DNA from: Sorlinia euscelidii
Lineage (GTDB): Bacteria > Pseudomonadota > Alphaproteobacteria > Acetobacterales > Acetobacteraceae
DNA length: 64,000 nucleotides
Direction: 5' to 3' (one strand)
NCBI RefSeq assembly: GCF_036452155.1
Contig: NZ_JAWJZY010000002.1
Part shown: in pieces, positions 38,747-48,354 of the stretch
Numbering within the stretch: position 1 is the stretch's first letter
Layout of the letters: each line of letters starts with the position of its first letter
Program-made: the position numbers and the translations under genes
Notes under the pieces: generated by a model
What the model saw: only the letters and a program-made list of their open reading frames with translations
Told to the model about the DNA's origin: nothing
Database searches by the model: none

Positions 38747-39769
38747 TCAGTTGGAGAAGCTTTCAATCGCGGGACGGGCCAAAGCCGAGATGAGGGATAT
38801 CGCTGCTTCATCCGCATTGAGACATGGCACCACGCTAAAATCCTGCCCCCCCGCCTGGATGAATTGATGACGGAGTTCATTGCCGATTTCGTCAAGCGTC
38901 TCGAGACAATCTGCGAGAAAGCCGGGCGTGATGACGGCGATACGGCGCACATTCTGTCGTGCCAGGGCTTCAACATACGGCGCCGTGTACGGTTGAAGCC
39001 ACGCCATGGGTCCGAATCGCGACTGGAACGTCATGGGCATGTCGTCCGCCGACGCGCCTATCTCCGCCCGCAGGGCGCGCGCCGTGCGCTCACAATGCGC
39101 GGCATAGGGATCACCCTGCGCGATGCATTTTTGCGGCATTCCATGAAATGAGATCACAATGCGCTCTGGCTTGTGGGTGAGGGTCGCGAGATGCGCGCGC
39201 AGGCTTGATGCAAGGGCCGCGATGTAAAGGGGATGATCGGGAAAAGCCGGGATCGTGCTGATGGCAGGCTGTTTTCGCCGTTTCATGAGCGTGCGGAAGA
39301 GGTGATCATTCGCGGTCGCCGTCGTGGCGGCGCTATATTGCGGATAAAGGGGGAAAGCGACGATACGCTCACACCCGGCCTTCAGGAGGGTGTTAACGCC
39401 GTGGCTAATGGAAGGTGTGCCGTAGCGCATGGCACCTGCCACGGTGATATCCGGGCCGAGTCTTTCCGCGACTTTCTGCACCTGCGCGGCGCTGATGACA
39501 CGTAGCGGGCTTGCATCCTGCGATGTGTCCCAGATGCGTTTATAGGCCGCGCCACTTTTGAAGGGCCGCCGCGGGAGGATGATGCCATGGAGCAAGGGTT
39601 GCCAGATGGCGGCCGGCGCCTCAATCACGCGGCGATCGGAGAGGAATTCACGCAGATAGCGCCTGACGGCAAAATATCCCGTGCCGTCAGGGGTGCCGAG
39701 ATTGATAAGCAGCAACCCGACGCGATGGGTCGGCGGAAGATCGTCTTCAGGTCGCGCTGATGTCTCCAT
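38747..39769 (-). CDS. hemH: Ferrochelatase
   Basis: HemH inserts Fe2+ into protoporphyrin IX, the last step of heme b synthesis. The 340-residue protein starts with VGLLLINLGTPDGT, then has YLREFLSDRRVI, RYGTPSI, FPLYPQYSAATT and the active-site His209 in VISFHGMP. The C-terminal acidic motif is CLETLDEIGNEL. The ATG at 39769 gives a short disordered leader of about 15 residues. It lies downstream of asd on the same strand, but a terminator separates the two. Confidence 0.95.
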   Translation of the reverse strand: METSARPEDDLPPTHRVGLLLINLGTPDGTGYFAVRRYLREFLSDRRVIEAPAAIWQPLLHGIILPRRPFKSGAAYKRIWDTSQDASPLRVISAAQVQKVAERLGPDITVAGAMRYGTPSISHGVNTLLKAGCERIVAFPLYPQYSAATTATANDHLFRTLMKRRKQPAISTIPAFPDHPLYIAALASSLRAHLATLTHKPERIVISFHGMPQKCIAQGDPYAAHCERTARALRAEIGASADDMPMTFQSRFGPMAWLQPYTAPYVEALARQNVRRIAVITPGFLADCLETLDEIGNELRHQFIQAGGQDFSVVPCLNADEAAISLISALARPAIESFSN

Positions 39770-39849
39770 AACGGATATCTTGCATTGACCTGAACATTAG
39801 GCAAGTCACGAGAGAGAAGGTGTTATGCTAACGATGCCGCATGGTTGTT

Positions 39850-39878
39850 AAAATTGCGGGGCGCGGCGGACGCCCCGC
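39850..39878 (-). terminator. Rho-independent terminator of asd
   Basis: On the minus strand, GCGGGGCG-TCCGCCG-CGCCCCGC (8 bp perfect stem, 7 nt loop) is followed by AATTTT. It lies 28 nt past the asd stop and before hemH. Confidence 0.7.
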
Positions 39879-39906
39879 TCGAGGTGCCATGACCTTTAAA
39901 CGCGGG

Positions 39907-40964
39907 TCAGTGTGATGATTTAACCGGTTGCGCATGTGGCTGCTGATCTTGTTTCACTAGCCCCATTGATATGAGGGTTTCAGCAATCTGAACGGCATTC
40001 AGTGCCGCGCCTTTCCGCAGATTATCTGAGACGCACCAGAGTGCCAGGCCGTTTTCAACCGTCTCATCGATACGAAGCCGCGAAATATACGTTGCGTCCT
40101 CCCCCACACATTCGATGGGCGTGACGTAACCGCCATCCTCTCGCTCATCACGGAGGATGATTCCGGGGGCGGCGCGCAAAGCCTCCCGCGCGGCTTTAAG
40201 ATCGATTTTATTTTCAAATTCGATATTCACGGCCTCGGAATGGCCGATAAACACCGGCACGCGTACGCAGGTCGCCGTCAATCGAATATCCGGGTCGAGA
40301 ATTTTACGCGTCTCGACCGCCATTTTCCATTCTTCCTTCGTCGCGCCGTCCGGCATGAACTTATCGATATGCGGGATGACGTTGAAGGCGATCTGCTTCG
40401 TGAACTGACTGATGCGCGGTGCGTCGCCGACAAAGCTGCCTTTAGTCTGCGCAAACAGCTCATCCATCCCTTCCTTACCCGCGCCGGAGACAGCCTGGTA
40501 GGTCGAACGACGACACGTTGAATCCTGAAAAGATCATGCAGCGGTTTCAGTGCGAGCACCAGCTGGGCTGTCGAGCAGTTCGGGTTGGCGATGATGTTGC
40601 GCCGGGCTTTCCTGAGGGCTTCAGGGTTCACTTCAGGCACGACCAGCGGCACATCCGGCTCCATACGGAAATGTGACGTGTTATCGATCACGATGCAGCC
40701 CGCCGCCGCCGCGCGCGGGGCATGCAACGCGGAGATGGCGGCGCCGGGGGAGAAGAGCGCAATATCCCAGCCTGTGAAGTCGAAAGACTCGAGGTTATGA
40801 ATTGTGAGGATTTTTTTATCCCCGAATGAGACTTTCTGCCCCGCCGAGCGCGGAGAGGCGAGTGCGGCGACTTCCGACGCCGGAAAATCGCGCTCCGCAA
40901 GGATACGAAGCAACTCCCGCCCGACTGCGCCGGTCGCGCCGACGACCGCGACTTTATATGTCAT
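39907..40964 (-). pseudogene. asd: Aspartate-semialdehyde dehydrogenase, interrupted by one frameshift
   Basis: Asd reduces aspartyl phosphate to the semialdehyde needed for lysine, threonine, methionine and diaminopimelate, and so for the cell wall. The first part (40964 to about 40508) starts MTYKVAVVGATGAVGREL and includes Cys130 in NPNCSTAQ. After VVV at residues 151-153 the frame breaks at 40504-40508. The -1-related frame then continues exactly as the family does (STYQAVSGAGKEGMDEL), with the active-site His in FIGHSEAVNIEFE, and ends normally at 39907. One missing base explains everything, so the intact protein would be about 352 residues. Because the enzyme is essential unless a second copy exists, a sequence error is likely. 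Confidence 0.92.
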
Positions 40965-41386
40965 GATCTTAAACCTGTTTCTTACGTCGACCTTGGATAA
41001 CTTCCCAACGTCAATATGGCAGGCCCTTCAGGAGGGCGCAGAGATAATGTCGGCGCGATTCATAACGGGCTTTCCGTCATCTTGCCATATAATTCAGCGT
41101 TTTCGCCCCGTATCGCACCCTGCATAACTGCATGTGTCACATCCGAAGATGTCGCCCCTGTAGGCGAGGGCTCGTCGTTCGGTCACGGGATGATGATGGT
41201 GAGGGGGGTTTTTATCGCTTGACCTCGGGCGCAAATCTCAAAAAATACGTTACGTTACTGTGAAGCATTATGGTATCGCGCGGTGTTCTTGAAACGACCA
41301 CGTGTTAAAATAAAGGCGATAATAGGCAGGGACCTCACGGGACCTGCCGGAAAGACGGTTGAAACAGCCAAGGAGGGCTGACTCAA
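40965..41386. other. Divergent non-coding region between asd and sucA
   Basis: No gene is supported in these 422 bases. It must contain the promoters of both asd (leftward) and sucA (rightward). A TTGACC at 41219 precedes an AT-rich stretch (CTCAAAAAATACG) at a spacing of about 17-18 nt and is a weak candidate for sucA. An AAGGAGGG ribosome binding site lies about 9 nt before the sucA ATG. Confidence 0.4.
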
Positions 41387-44326
41387 ATGGGTAGGGATGG
41401 GTTTATACCCGATGCGCTTAATGGTGCGAATGCATCCTATCTTGCGGATCTTCATAATCGCTGGCTGACGGATCCCGCGAGTGTCGATCCTTCCTTCGTC
41501 CCCCTCTTCGGCGCTTTGGGGAGCGGCAAGGTTGAAACCGTCGCGAATGGTCATGGTGACTCCGCGCCATCCATGGTGCAGTCCGCCCGTGCGGACACGG
41601 TGTGGGACGCCTTGCCGGACTGGGCGGAGAAGCCCTCCCTTCTGGATGAGGAAGTCGTAAAAGCGCGGGAAGCCGCCCCCGCCTCACCCGATGGCGCGCT
41701 GATTAACGCCGCCCGCAACAGCATCCGCGCGATGGAGCTTATCCGCGCTTATCGTGTCCGAGGGCATTTCCAGGCCGTTCTTGACCCGCTTAACCTGAAA
41801 ACGGCACCCATCCATGCTGATCTTGATCCGGCTTCGTACGGGTTTACAGCAGCGGATATGGAGCGTCCCATTTATCTCGGGCATTTCGCGGAGGATCTCC
41901 TGCCGGAAACGCCTGCGCCGACCATGCATGTCCTCCTCGCGGCATTGCGACGAACTTATTGCGGGCCGATCGGGTTTGAATATATGCATATTCAGGACCC
42001 TGAGAAACGTCAGTGGCTTCAGAGCCGGGTTGAGGCGGATAACTGGCGTCATCTTTTCAGTGCTGCACAGAAACAGGAAATATTATCCCAGCTGACGGCG
42101 GCGGAGGGGTTTGAAAGCTTCTGCCATCGACGCTACAGCGGCACCAAACGTTTCGGGCTGGAGGGCAGTGAGGTCACAATTCCGGTCCTGCATGGTTTGA
42201 TGGCGCGCGCTTCCATCCATGGCACACGCTCCGTCTCATTAGGTATGGCGCATCGTGGCCGCCTCAATGTAATGGCGAATGTGGTGCAAAAGCCTTTCGC
42301 GGCCATATTCTCGGAATTTGCAGGTGGGTCCTTCAAACCGCAGGACGTACAGGGCTCCGGCGATGTGAAATATCATCTCGGCACGGCGGCGACATTGCAG
42401 GTTCAAGGGCGCGATATGCGTGTCACGCTTCTGCCTAACCCTTCGCACCTTGAAGCGGTGAATCCGGTTGTTGTCGGACGCGTCCGCGCCCTGCAGGATC
42501 TCGATGGTTGTGTCGGGCGCGAAAGCCGCGTCGCCCACCTCGCCATTCAAATCCATGGCGATGCGGCCTTTGCCGGCCAGGGCGTTGTATATGAGACGAT
42601 GGCTATGTCAGAGTTGGTGGGTTACCGCACGGGTGGTACCGTCCATATCGTCATTAACAACCAGATCGGTTTCACGACAATGTCCGCCCATGCTTATTCG
42701 GGCCTTTACTGCACGGATATCGCCAAATCCGTGCAGGCGCCGATTTTGCACGTTAATGGGGACGAGCCGGAAGCTGCGGCTTATTGCGCCCGCCTCGCGG
42801 CGGATTTCCGCACGCAATTTGCCAGTGACATTGTGATTGACCTCGTGACCTATCGGCGTCACGGCCATAATGAGGGTGATGAACCCGCTTTTACGCAGCC
42901 AACCATGTACAAGGCGATTGCCGCGCGCGAAACCACGCGGGCACTTTACGCAAGGCGCCTCGTGCGTGAGTGCGTTGTCACGCAGGAAGAGGCTGACCGT
43001 ACGTTGTCCGATTTCTTCACGCGGATGGATCGGGAATATGAAGCGGCGAAAAGCTACACGCCCCGTCGGGAAGACTGGCTCGATTGCCGTCAGGACCCGA
43101 CGCGCCTTTCCGACACGCCATTGCGGGAGCAGCCTGTCACCGGGATTTCCGCTAAGACGTTGAAAATGATCGGCGCCGCGCTGACGCGTGTGCCGGAAAG
43201 TTTTTCCATGCATCCGCGTCTGAAACGTTTCTTCGACGCGCGTCGTAAGGCCTTTGATAGCGGTGAGGGTTTCGACTGGGCCACGGGAGAGGCCCTGGCA
43301 TTCGGTTCACTTCTGCTTGAAGGCCATCCTGTGCGACTTTCAGGGGAGGATTGCCAGCGTGGCACATTCAGCCAGCGTCATGCTGTGCTGATCGACCAGC
43401 TCAATCAGGAGGAATATGTTTCCCTCAACCATATCGGGGGTGAGCAGGCGCGCATTGAAATTTATAACTCCCTGCTTTCCGAATTCGGTGTGCTGGGATT
43501 TGAATATGGTTACACCTTGGCGGCGCCGGACTCGCTTGTTCTGTGGGAGGCACAATTTGGAGATTTCGCCAATGGGGCTCAGGTCATTATCGACCAGTTC
43601 ATCGCCTCGGGTGAGGTCAAATGGTTGCGAAGCTCAGGATTAGTGCTGCTTTTGCCGCATGGTTATGAGGGGCAGGGGCCGGAACATTCCTCCGCGCGGA
43701 TTGAGCGATATCTGCAACTTTGCGCTGAAAATAATCTGCGTGTCTGCGTGCCTTCAACCCCGGCCAATTACTTTCATGCGCTGCGGCGGCAAATCATCCG
43801 GCCGTGCCGCAAGCCGCTGATCGTCTTCACACCGAAATCCCTTTTGCGGCATAAAAACGTCGTTTCCTCCGCGGCTGACTTCACAGCCCGTCAACGCTTC
43901 AGGACGGTCATCAAGGATGAGCCGCGCGATGTTAAGGCGTCGGACGTCAAACGCGTCATTCTGTGCAGTGGCAAAATCTATTACGACCTCGCCGCCTATC
44001 GGGATGAAAATGAAGTCAAAGATGCGGTGCTGGTGCGCGTTGAGCAGCTTTACCCTTTCCCTACAAACAGGGTGGCGGAGGCGCTCGCGCCATACCCTCA
44101 TGCGCGCATCGTCTGGTGCCAGGAAGAGTCACAGAATAGCGGCGCCTGGCACTTCGTTGATCGCTATATCGAATCGGCAGCAAATGGTGTCGGCTATAAT
44201 GCCCCGCGCCCGATTTATAATGGGCGCCTTCCCAGTGCCTCTCCGGCGACAGGGTTGCTGAAGGAGCATGAGCGCCAGCAGAAAGAACTCGTTGCCAGCG
44301 CCTTCGCGGCGCCGATCGACGGGTAA
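41387..44326 (+). CDS. sucA: 2-oxoglutarate dehydrogenase E1 component
   Basis: This thiamine-diphosphate-dependent E1 subunit decarboxylates 2-oxoglutarate in the TCA cycle. It has 979 residues, near the usual 930-990. Landmarks in order are an N-terminal FIPDALNGANASYLADLHNRW targeting segment, GPIGFEYMHIQDP, FCHRRYSGTKRFGLEG, LGMAHRGRLNVMANV, HIHGDAAFAGQGVVYETM-type ThDP motif (about residue 390), RRHGHNEGDEPAFTQP, DCQRGTFSQRHAV and EEYVSLNHI. The C-terminus has WCQEESQNSGAWHFVD and TGLLKEHERQQKEL. ATG 41387 follows an excellent AAGGAGGG. sucA is monocistronic here and convergent with lpd, unlike the common sucA-sucB-lpd order. Confidence 0.97.
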   Translation: MGRDGFIPDALNGANASYLADLHNRWLTDPASVDPSFVPLFGALGSGKVETVANGHGDSAPSMVQSARADTVWDALPDWAEKPSLLDEEVVKAREAAPASPDGALINAARNSIRAMELIRAYRVRGHFQAVLDPLNLKTAPIHADLDPASYGFTAADMERPIYLGHFAEDLLPETPAPTMHVLLAALRRTYCGPIGFEYMHIQDPEKRQWLQSRVEADNWRHLFSAAQKQEILSQLTAAEGFESFCHRRYSGTKRFGLEGSEVTIPVLHGLMARASIHGTRSVSLGMAHRGRLNVMANVVQKPFAAIFSEFAGGSFKPQDVQGSGDVKYHLGTAATLQVQGRDMRVTLLPNPSHLEAVNPVVVGRVRALQDLDGCVGRESRVAHLAIQIHGDAAFAGQGVVYETMAMSELVGYRTGGTVHIVINNQIGFTTMSAHAYSGLYCTDIAKSVQAPILHVNGDEPEAAAYCARLAADFRTQFASDIVIDLVTYRRHGHNEGDEPAFTQPTMYKAIAARETTRALYARRLVRECVVTQEEADRTLSDFFTRMDREYEAAKSYTPRREDWLDCRQDPTRLSDTPLREQPVTGISAKTLKMIGAALTRVPESFSMHPRLKRFFDARRKAFDSGEGFDWATGEALAFGSLLLEGHPVRLSGEDCQRGTFSQRHAVLIDQLNQEEYVSLNHIGGEQARIEIYNSLLSEFGVLGFEYGYTLAAPDSLVLWEAQFGDFANGAQVIIDQFIASGEVKWLRSSGLVLLLPHGYEGQGPEHSSARIERYLQLCAENNLRVCVPSTPANYFHALRRQIIRPCRKPLIVFTPKSLLRHKNVVSSAADFTARQRFRTVIKDEPRDVKASDVKRVILCSGKIYYDLAAYRDENEVKDAVLVRVEQLYPFPTNRVAEALAPYPHARIVWCQEESQNSGAWHFVDRYIESAANGVGYNAPRPIYNGRLPSASPATGLLKEHERQQKELVASAFAAPIDG

Positions 44327-44332
44327 GGAAAC

Positions 44333-44354
44333 CGGGCAGCCCCGGGGCTGCCCG
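44333..44354. repeat. Perfect 22 nt palindrome between convergent sucA and lpd
   Basis: CGGGCAGCCCC-GGGGCTGCCCG is a perfect 11 bp self-complementary repeat 7 bp after the sucA stop. It has no T tract on either side. Its position between convergent genes suggests a bidirectional stop or mRNA-stabilising hairpin. Confidence 0.5.
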
Positions 44355-44483
44355 TCCATTTCAAATTCGGGCGTGACAGGGGCGGTTAAATAGCATTTAT
44401 GCTCTACGACCGCCCCGAGATTCCATGTCAGTTGCTTGAGCGAAATTCACGCGCCCTTAAAATCTGATGCCGCGCTGAGACGT

Positions 44484-45953
44484 CTACAGATTCAACGGGC
44501 GATCGAAAGCGGCGAGGGCGGCTTCCTTCACCGCCTCCGACAATGTCGGATGTGCGTGACAGGACAGGGCGATATCCTCGGCACTGGCCCCGAAATTCAT
44601 GGCCAAAGCCGGTTCCGCGATCAGTTCCCCCGCAGACGGGCCGATGATATGGATGCCGAGCAACGTGTCTGTCCGCTCGCATGTCAGGATCTTGACGCTG
44701 CCCTCCGTGTCGCAATTAGCGCGCGCACGGCCATTCGCCATGAAAGGATAGGTCCCAACGCGATAAGTGGCGTTCTGCGCTTTCAGCGTTTCCTCAGTCG
44801 CGCCAATCATGGCAACTTCCGGGTGGGTGTATATAACGCCCGGGATCAAGTCACGACGGATATGGTGGGGATGACCGGCCAGATGATTGGCCAGGGCATA
44901 ACCTTCCTCCTCCGCCTTGTGTGCCAGCATGGGGCCGGGGACGACGTCGCCGATGGCATATATGCCGGGGCAGGATGTGTTGAAATTCTCGTCAATAATA
45001 ATGTGCCCGCGCTGATCGCGCTTGATGTCTAACGCTTCAAGGCCGAGCCCTTCCGCAAAGGGTCGACGGCCTGTCGCGATGAGAAGCGTATCGCATGAGA
45101 GTGTCGCCTCTCCTTCTGTGCCGGTGGCGGCGTCTGAAGGGGTGACGCGGACGATAAGCCCGTCCGCGCGTTTTTCCACCTGTGTGACTTTGGTATTGAG
45201 GCGGAAATTGATGCCGAGTTTTTGCAGGCTGCGCGCCAATTGTCGGGACATATCCCGGTCAAAACCCGGCGCAATGTGATCCGCGAATTCGACGATGGTG
45301 ACGTCCGCGCCGAGGCGGCGCCATACGCTGCCCAGTTCCAGCCCGATCACGCCTGCGCCGATGACGATGAGGTGACGCGGCACGTGAGGGAGCTTCAGCG
45401 CACCCGTGGAGGAAATAATCTGTTTCTCATCAATGTCGATGCCGCCGAGCGAGGCGGGCGCACTGCCTGTGGCGATCACAATGCGTTTGGTGCGGACCTC
45501 CTCCCCGTCAAGATCAATGCAATCCGGTGATTTAATGGTGGCGTGGCCGGTCCGGAACGTCACCTGATATTTCTTGAACAGAAAAGCGACGCCTTTGACG
45601 GTCTCCGAAACAATGCGGTCCTTATTTGCCATCATCGTGCTGAGATCGACTTCAACCTCGCCACATTGAATGCCCATTTTGGGGAAGATCGTGCACGCTT
45701 CTATAAGGCGTTCCGTCGCATGGAGAAGCGCCTTTGAAGGTATGCATCCGACATTGAGGCATGTCCCGCCTGCTTCCTTGCGTTTGTCCACGCATAATAC
45801 TTTCAGGCCCAGCTGCGCGGCACGAATGGCGCAGATATAACCGCCCGGCCCCGCGCCAATCACGACGACATCGAATTCCTTCCGAAGGTCGGGGCTGGTC
45901 GCGGAAGATTTTTTGGCGTCCACATCGCCACTTTTTTCCTGATCGCGTGCCAT
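44484..45953 (-). CDS. lpd: Dihydrolipoyl dehydrogenase (E3)
   Basis: This FAD enzyme reoxidises dihydrolipoamide on E2 and passes electrons to NAD. The 489-residue protein has the FAD motif GAGPGG (33-38), the redox disulfide Cys65/Cys70 in GGTCLNVGCIPSK, the NAD motif GAGVIGLELGSVW, FAD-contacting YAIGDVVPGPMLAHKAEEEG and the catalytic His-Glu pair in HAHPTLSEAVKEA. The N-terminus has an extra Asp/Lys-rich segment of about 25 residues. It starts 3 nt after sucB stops, so it forms a two-gene unit with sucB. Confidence 0.96.
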   Translation of the reverse strand: MARDQEKSGDVDAKKSSATSPDLRKEFDVVVIGAGPGGYICAIRAAQLGLKVLCVDKRKEAGGTCLNVGCIPSKALLHATERLIEACTIFPKMGIQCGEVEVDLSTMMANKDRIVSETVKGVAFLFKKYQVTFRTGHATIKSPDCIDLDGEEVRTKRIVIATGSAPASLGGIDIDEKQIISSTGALKLPHVPRHLIVIGAGVIGLELGSVWRRLGADVTIVEFADHIAPGFDRDMSRQLARSLQKLGINFRLNTKVTQVEKRADGLIVRVTPSDAATGTEGEATLSCDTLLIATGRRPFAEGLGLEALDIKRDQRGHIIIDENFNTSCPGIYAIGDVVPGPMLAHKAEEEGYALANHLAGHPHHIRRDLIPGVIYTHPEVAMIGATEETLKAQNATYRVGTYPFMANGRARANCDTEGSVKILTCERTDTLLGIHIIGPSAGELIAEPALAMNFGASAEDIALSCHAHPTLSEAVKEAALAAFDRPLNL

Positions 45954-45956
45954 CGG

Positions 45957-47255
45957 TCAGATATCCAGCAACAATCGATGCGGATCCTCAACGAGCTCCT
46001 TGACCCGCACGAGAAAACTCACCGCGTCGCGCCCGTCAACGATGCGATGGTCATAAGAGAGGGCGACATTCATCATCGGCCGGATCACAACCTGCCCATC
46101 GACCGCGACGGGGCGATCCTGAATGACGTGCATACCTAGAATACCTGATTGCGGGGTGTTGAGTATCGGCGTGGAGAGAAGGGAGCCGAAAACCCCACCA
46201 TTTGTGATGGTGAACGTGCCTGCCTCCAATTCATGAAGTTTGAGATTACCGTCTCGTGCACTCTGGCCGTAAACCTTGATCTTTTGTTCAAGCTCGGCAA
46301 AACTAAGTTCATTGGCACGACGAATGACTGGCACAACCAGGCCGCGTTCACTTCCGACCGCTATTCCGAGATTAACATCGTGACGGTAGACAATCTGGTC
46401 ACCATCGATCTCGGCGTTTAATACGGGGAAGGCTTCCAGTGCCTTAATCACCGCACGCGCGAAGAATGACATATATCCCAGTCTGATGCTGTGGGTCTTT
46501 TCGAATGCACCACGATAAGTGTCACGAAGTCCACGTGCGACGCTCATGTCAATTTCATTGAAAGTCGTCAAAATCGCGGCGGTATTCTGCGCGTCTTTAA
46601 GGCGGCGTGCGATGGTCTGGCGTAGCCGACTCATCGGCACGCGTTCCTCTCGGCCCGCCATTGACTGTCTGGCGGGAGGTACTTCTGTGTCGACAGGTCG
46701 TGAGGCGGTGTCGGCGCGTGGAGGTGAGAGCGCCTGCGGCGCCGCAGGCGGCATCTGCCCCGGTTTCTTATCCAGATGAGATATAACGTCCGCCTTCGTG
46801 ACGCGGCCATCCTTGCCGCTGCCCGCTTCCAGCAACGCGGGCGCAACGCCATGGGCTTTCATCATTTTCTCAGCCGCCGGGAGGGGGGCTTTGCCCTTCT
46901 GAGAAATTTCCGCGTCAGTGGACGAATCCGGTTGTGCCTCCGGCGCAAATTGAGCCTTCGACCCTTTTTCCGTGCTGTTTTGCGCCTGCTGAGAACGCGG
47001 AGAGAGGCTCAGCCCGTCCTGCCCTTCCATATGGCCCAATACAGCGCCGACCTGCACATCAACGCCTGCCGCAACGCTGACAGTTTTGAGGATGCCGCCA
47101 CATGGCGCAGGCACGTCAATGCTGATCTTATCCGTTTCCAGCTCAGCAATCGGCTCATCACGCATGACGGTATCACCGGGTTGTTTGAGCCACCGCGTGA
47201 CAGTCGCGGAAACGACGCTCTCTCCCAAGACCGGAACCCTGATTTCCACCGTCAT
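45957..47255 (-). CDS. sucB: 2-oxoglutarate dehydrogenase E2 component (dihydrolipoyl succinyltransferase)
   Basis: This is the core subunit that transfers succinyl groups to CoA. The lipoyl domain (1-80) has Lys43 in ELETDKIS. A long Pro/Ala/Gln linker follows, with a peripheral subunit-binding domain around 118-155 (PAAEKMMKAHGV...DGRVTKADVISHL). The catalytic domain, from about residue 200, has RMSRLRQTIARRLKDAQ-type sequence and ends with the active-site His in YDHRIVDGRDAVSFL. The length of 432 residues is normal. The absence of GxxS/GLRVPVVR details typical of pyruvate E2, and the partner sucA, support succinyl specificity. It is transcribed with lpd. Confidence 0.95.
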   Translation of the reverse strand: MTVEIRVPVLGESVVSATVTRWLKQPGDTVMRDEPIAELETDKISIDVPAPCGGILKTVSVAAGVDVQVGAVLGHMEGQDGLSLSPRSQQAQNSTEKGSKAQFAPEAQPDSSTDAEISQKGKAPLPAAEKMMKAHGVAPALLEAGSGKDGRVTKADVISHLDKKPGQMPPAAPQALSPPRADTASRPVDTEVPPARQSMAGREERVPMSRLRQTIARRLKDAQNTAAILTTFNEIDMSVARGLRDTYRGAFEKTHSIRLGYMSFFARAVIKALEAFPVLNAEIDGDQIVYRHDVNLGIAVGSERGLVVPVIRRANELSFAELEQKIKVYGQSARDGNLKLHELEAGTFTITNGGVFGSLLSTPILNTPQSGILGMHVIQDRPVAVDGQVVIRPMMNVALSYDHRIVDGRDAVSFLVRVKELVEDPHRLLLDI

Positions 47256-47454
47256 AACCCCTCCCTTTGCGACGCGCCCCGTTGATGATCATTCATCCAT
47301 GTTTCAGGCTTCAAACGCGCAAGCTGACTGATATGGCAAGATATTACATCGTGCATCGACATTTTACCATCATTGGCGGCGGTGCGGCGGTAAACTCGCC
47401 GATAGGGGGGCGACGTAAAACCGAATTCAAACTTTTTGCGCAAACCGTCCTCAT

Positions 47455-48264
47455 TCAAAGATTCAGCGCGGCAATGAAATTTTTCATGGCGTCGAAACCG
47501 CCATTTTCCAACACGGAGGAGTGGCCGCCCTTGCGCGCGACAAAAAGATGTTTCAACCCATTGGCGGACTTGAAAACCTGCTGGGCCTGTGAGGGCGGCA
47601 CCGTCCTGTCATGCACGCTATACATTATCAGAAGTGGCGCATTGACCCGCCCGATCAGGCCCTGCGTGTTCATCCTGTCTGTCATGAGTGTGCGTACGGG
47701 CAGAAAGGGAAAGCGCTCTGCCCCGACATCCGCCACGCTGGTGAAAGGCGAGTCGAGCGTCAACGCGCCGACAGGGCAGTGCGCGGCCACGTAAGTTGCG
47801 AGATAAGTGCCTAGTGATTCACCGACGACGACGATATCTGCGGATCGGACGCCTTTTTCCCGAAGGTGACCATAAGCGGAGACCGCGTCGGAGGCGAGTT
47901 TGACTTCAGAAGGTTTACCCGGATTTGTGGCGTACCCGCGATATTCCGGCGCGAAAACGCCGTAACCCATTTTCGCGAAAGTCGCGAAACGATCTGACCG
48001 TCGGTCCAACGTCCCGGCATTCCCGTGGAAATAGAGTATGACGGGCCCGTGGTCACGCGGCGGGTGATACCAGGCTGCGAGCTCCAGCCCGTCAGATGTC
48101 ACAAGCTTATCCTGCCGGAAATCCGGACCGACGGCCACCGGGTCCGACAACGCCTCATGAGAGGCCGGAAAGACAAACGTGCTCTGCTTAATGTAGAAAT
48201 ACCCGATGATGGCCGCGTAAAAAGCGGCCGTCAGGGCAACGAGTTTCGAGACGAGTCTGATCAT
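47455..48264 (-). CDS. Membrane-anchored alpha/beta hydrolase (BEM46/YqkD-like)
   Basis: This 269-residue serine hydrolase is anchored by one N-terminal helix (LVSKLVALTAAFYAAIIGYFY, about 4-24), probably with the catalytic domain in the periplasm. The oxyanion region is ILYFHGNAGTLDRR. The nucleophile is Ser150 in VVGESLGTY, the acid is Asp219 in VHDRTVPP and the base is His248 in GGHSS. This is the BEM46/YqkD-like branch, whose physiological substrates are mostly unknown. ATG 48264 has AGGA 8 nt upstream, and an upstream reading from 48291 has no such site. It follows the Bcr/CflA-like gene by about 90 bp on the same strand. Confidence 0.85.
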   Translation of the reverse strand: MIRLVSKLVALTAAFYAAIIGYFYIKQSTFVFPASHEALSDPVAVGPDFRQDKLVTSDGLELAAWYHPPRDHGPVILYFHGNAGTLDRRSDRFATFAKMGYGVFAPEYRGYATNPGKPSEVKLASDAVSAYGHLREKGVRSADIVVVGESLGTYLATYVAAHCPVGALTLDSPFTSVADVGAERFPFLPVRTLMTDRMNTQGLIGRVNAPLLIMYSVHDRTVPPSQAQQVFKSANGLKHLFVARKGGHSSVLENGGFDAMKNFIAALNL

Positions 48265-48354
48265 GATTGCGATCCTGATTTTGAGGGACAATCACATTGG
48301 CTGAGGCACGCCTCACGTGAGATCCGACGACGGTGCGGCGGCATCAGCTTAGGC

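Noticed and set aside
40278..40964. Programmed frameshifting in asd
   Set aside because: There is no slippery heptamer, stimulatory hairpin or internal Shine-Dalgarno at the break, and other genes in the window share similar single-base losses, so error or mutation is simpler.
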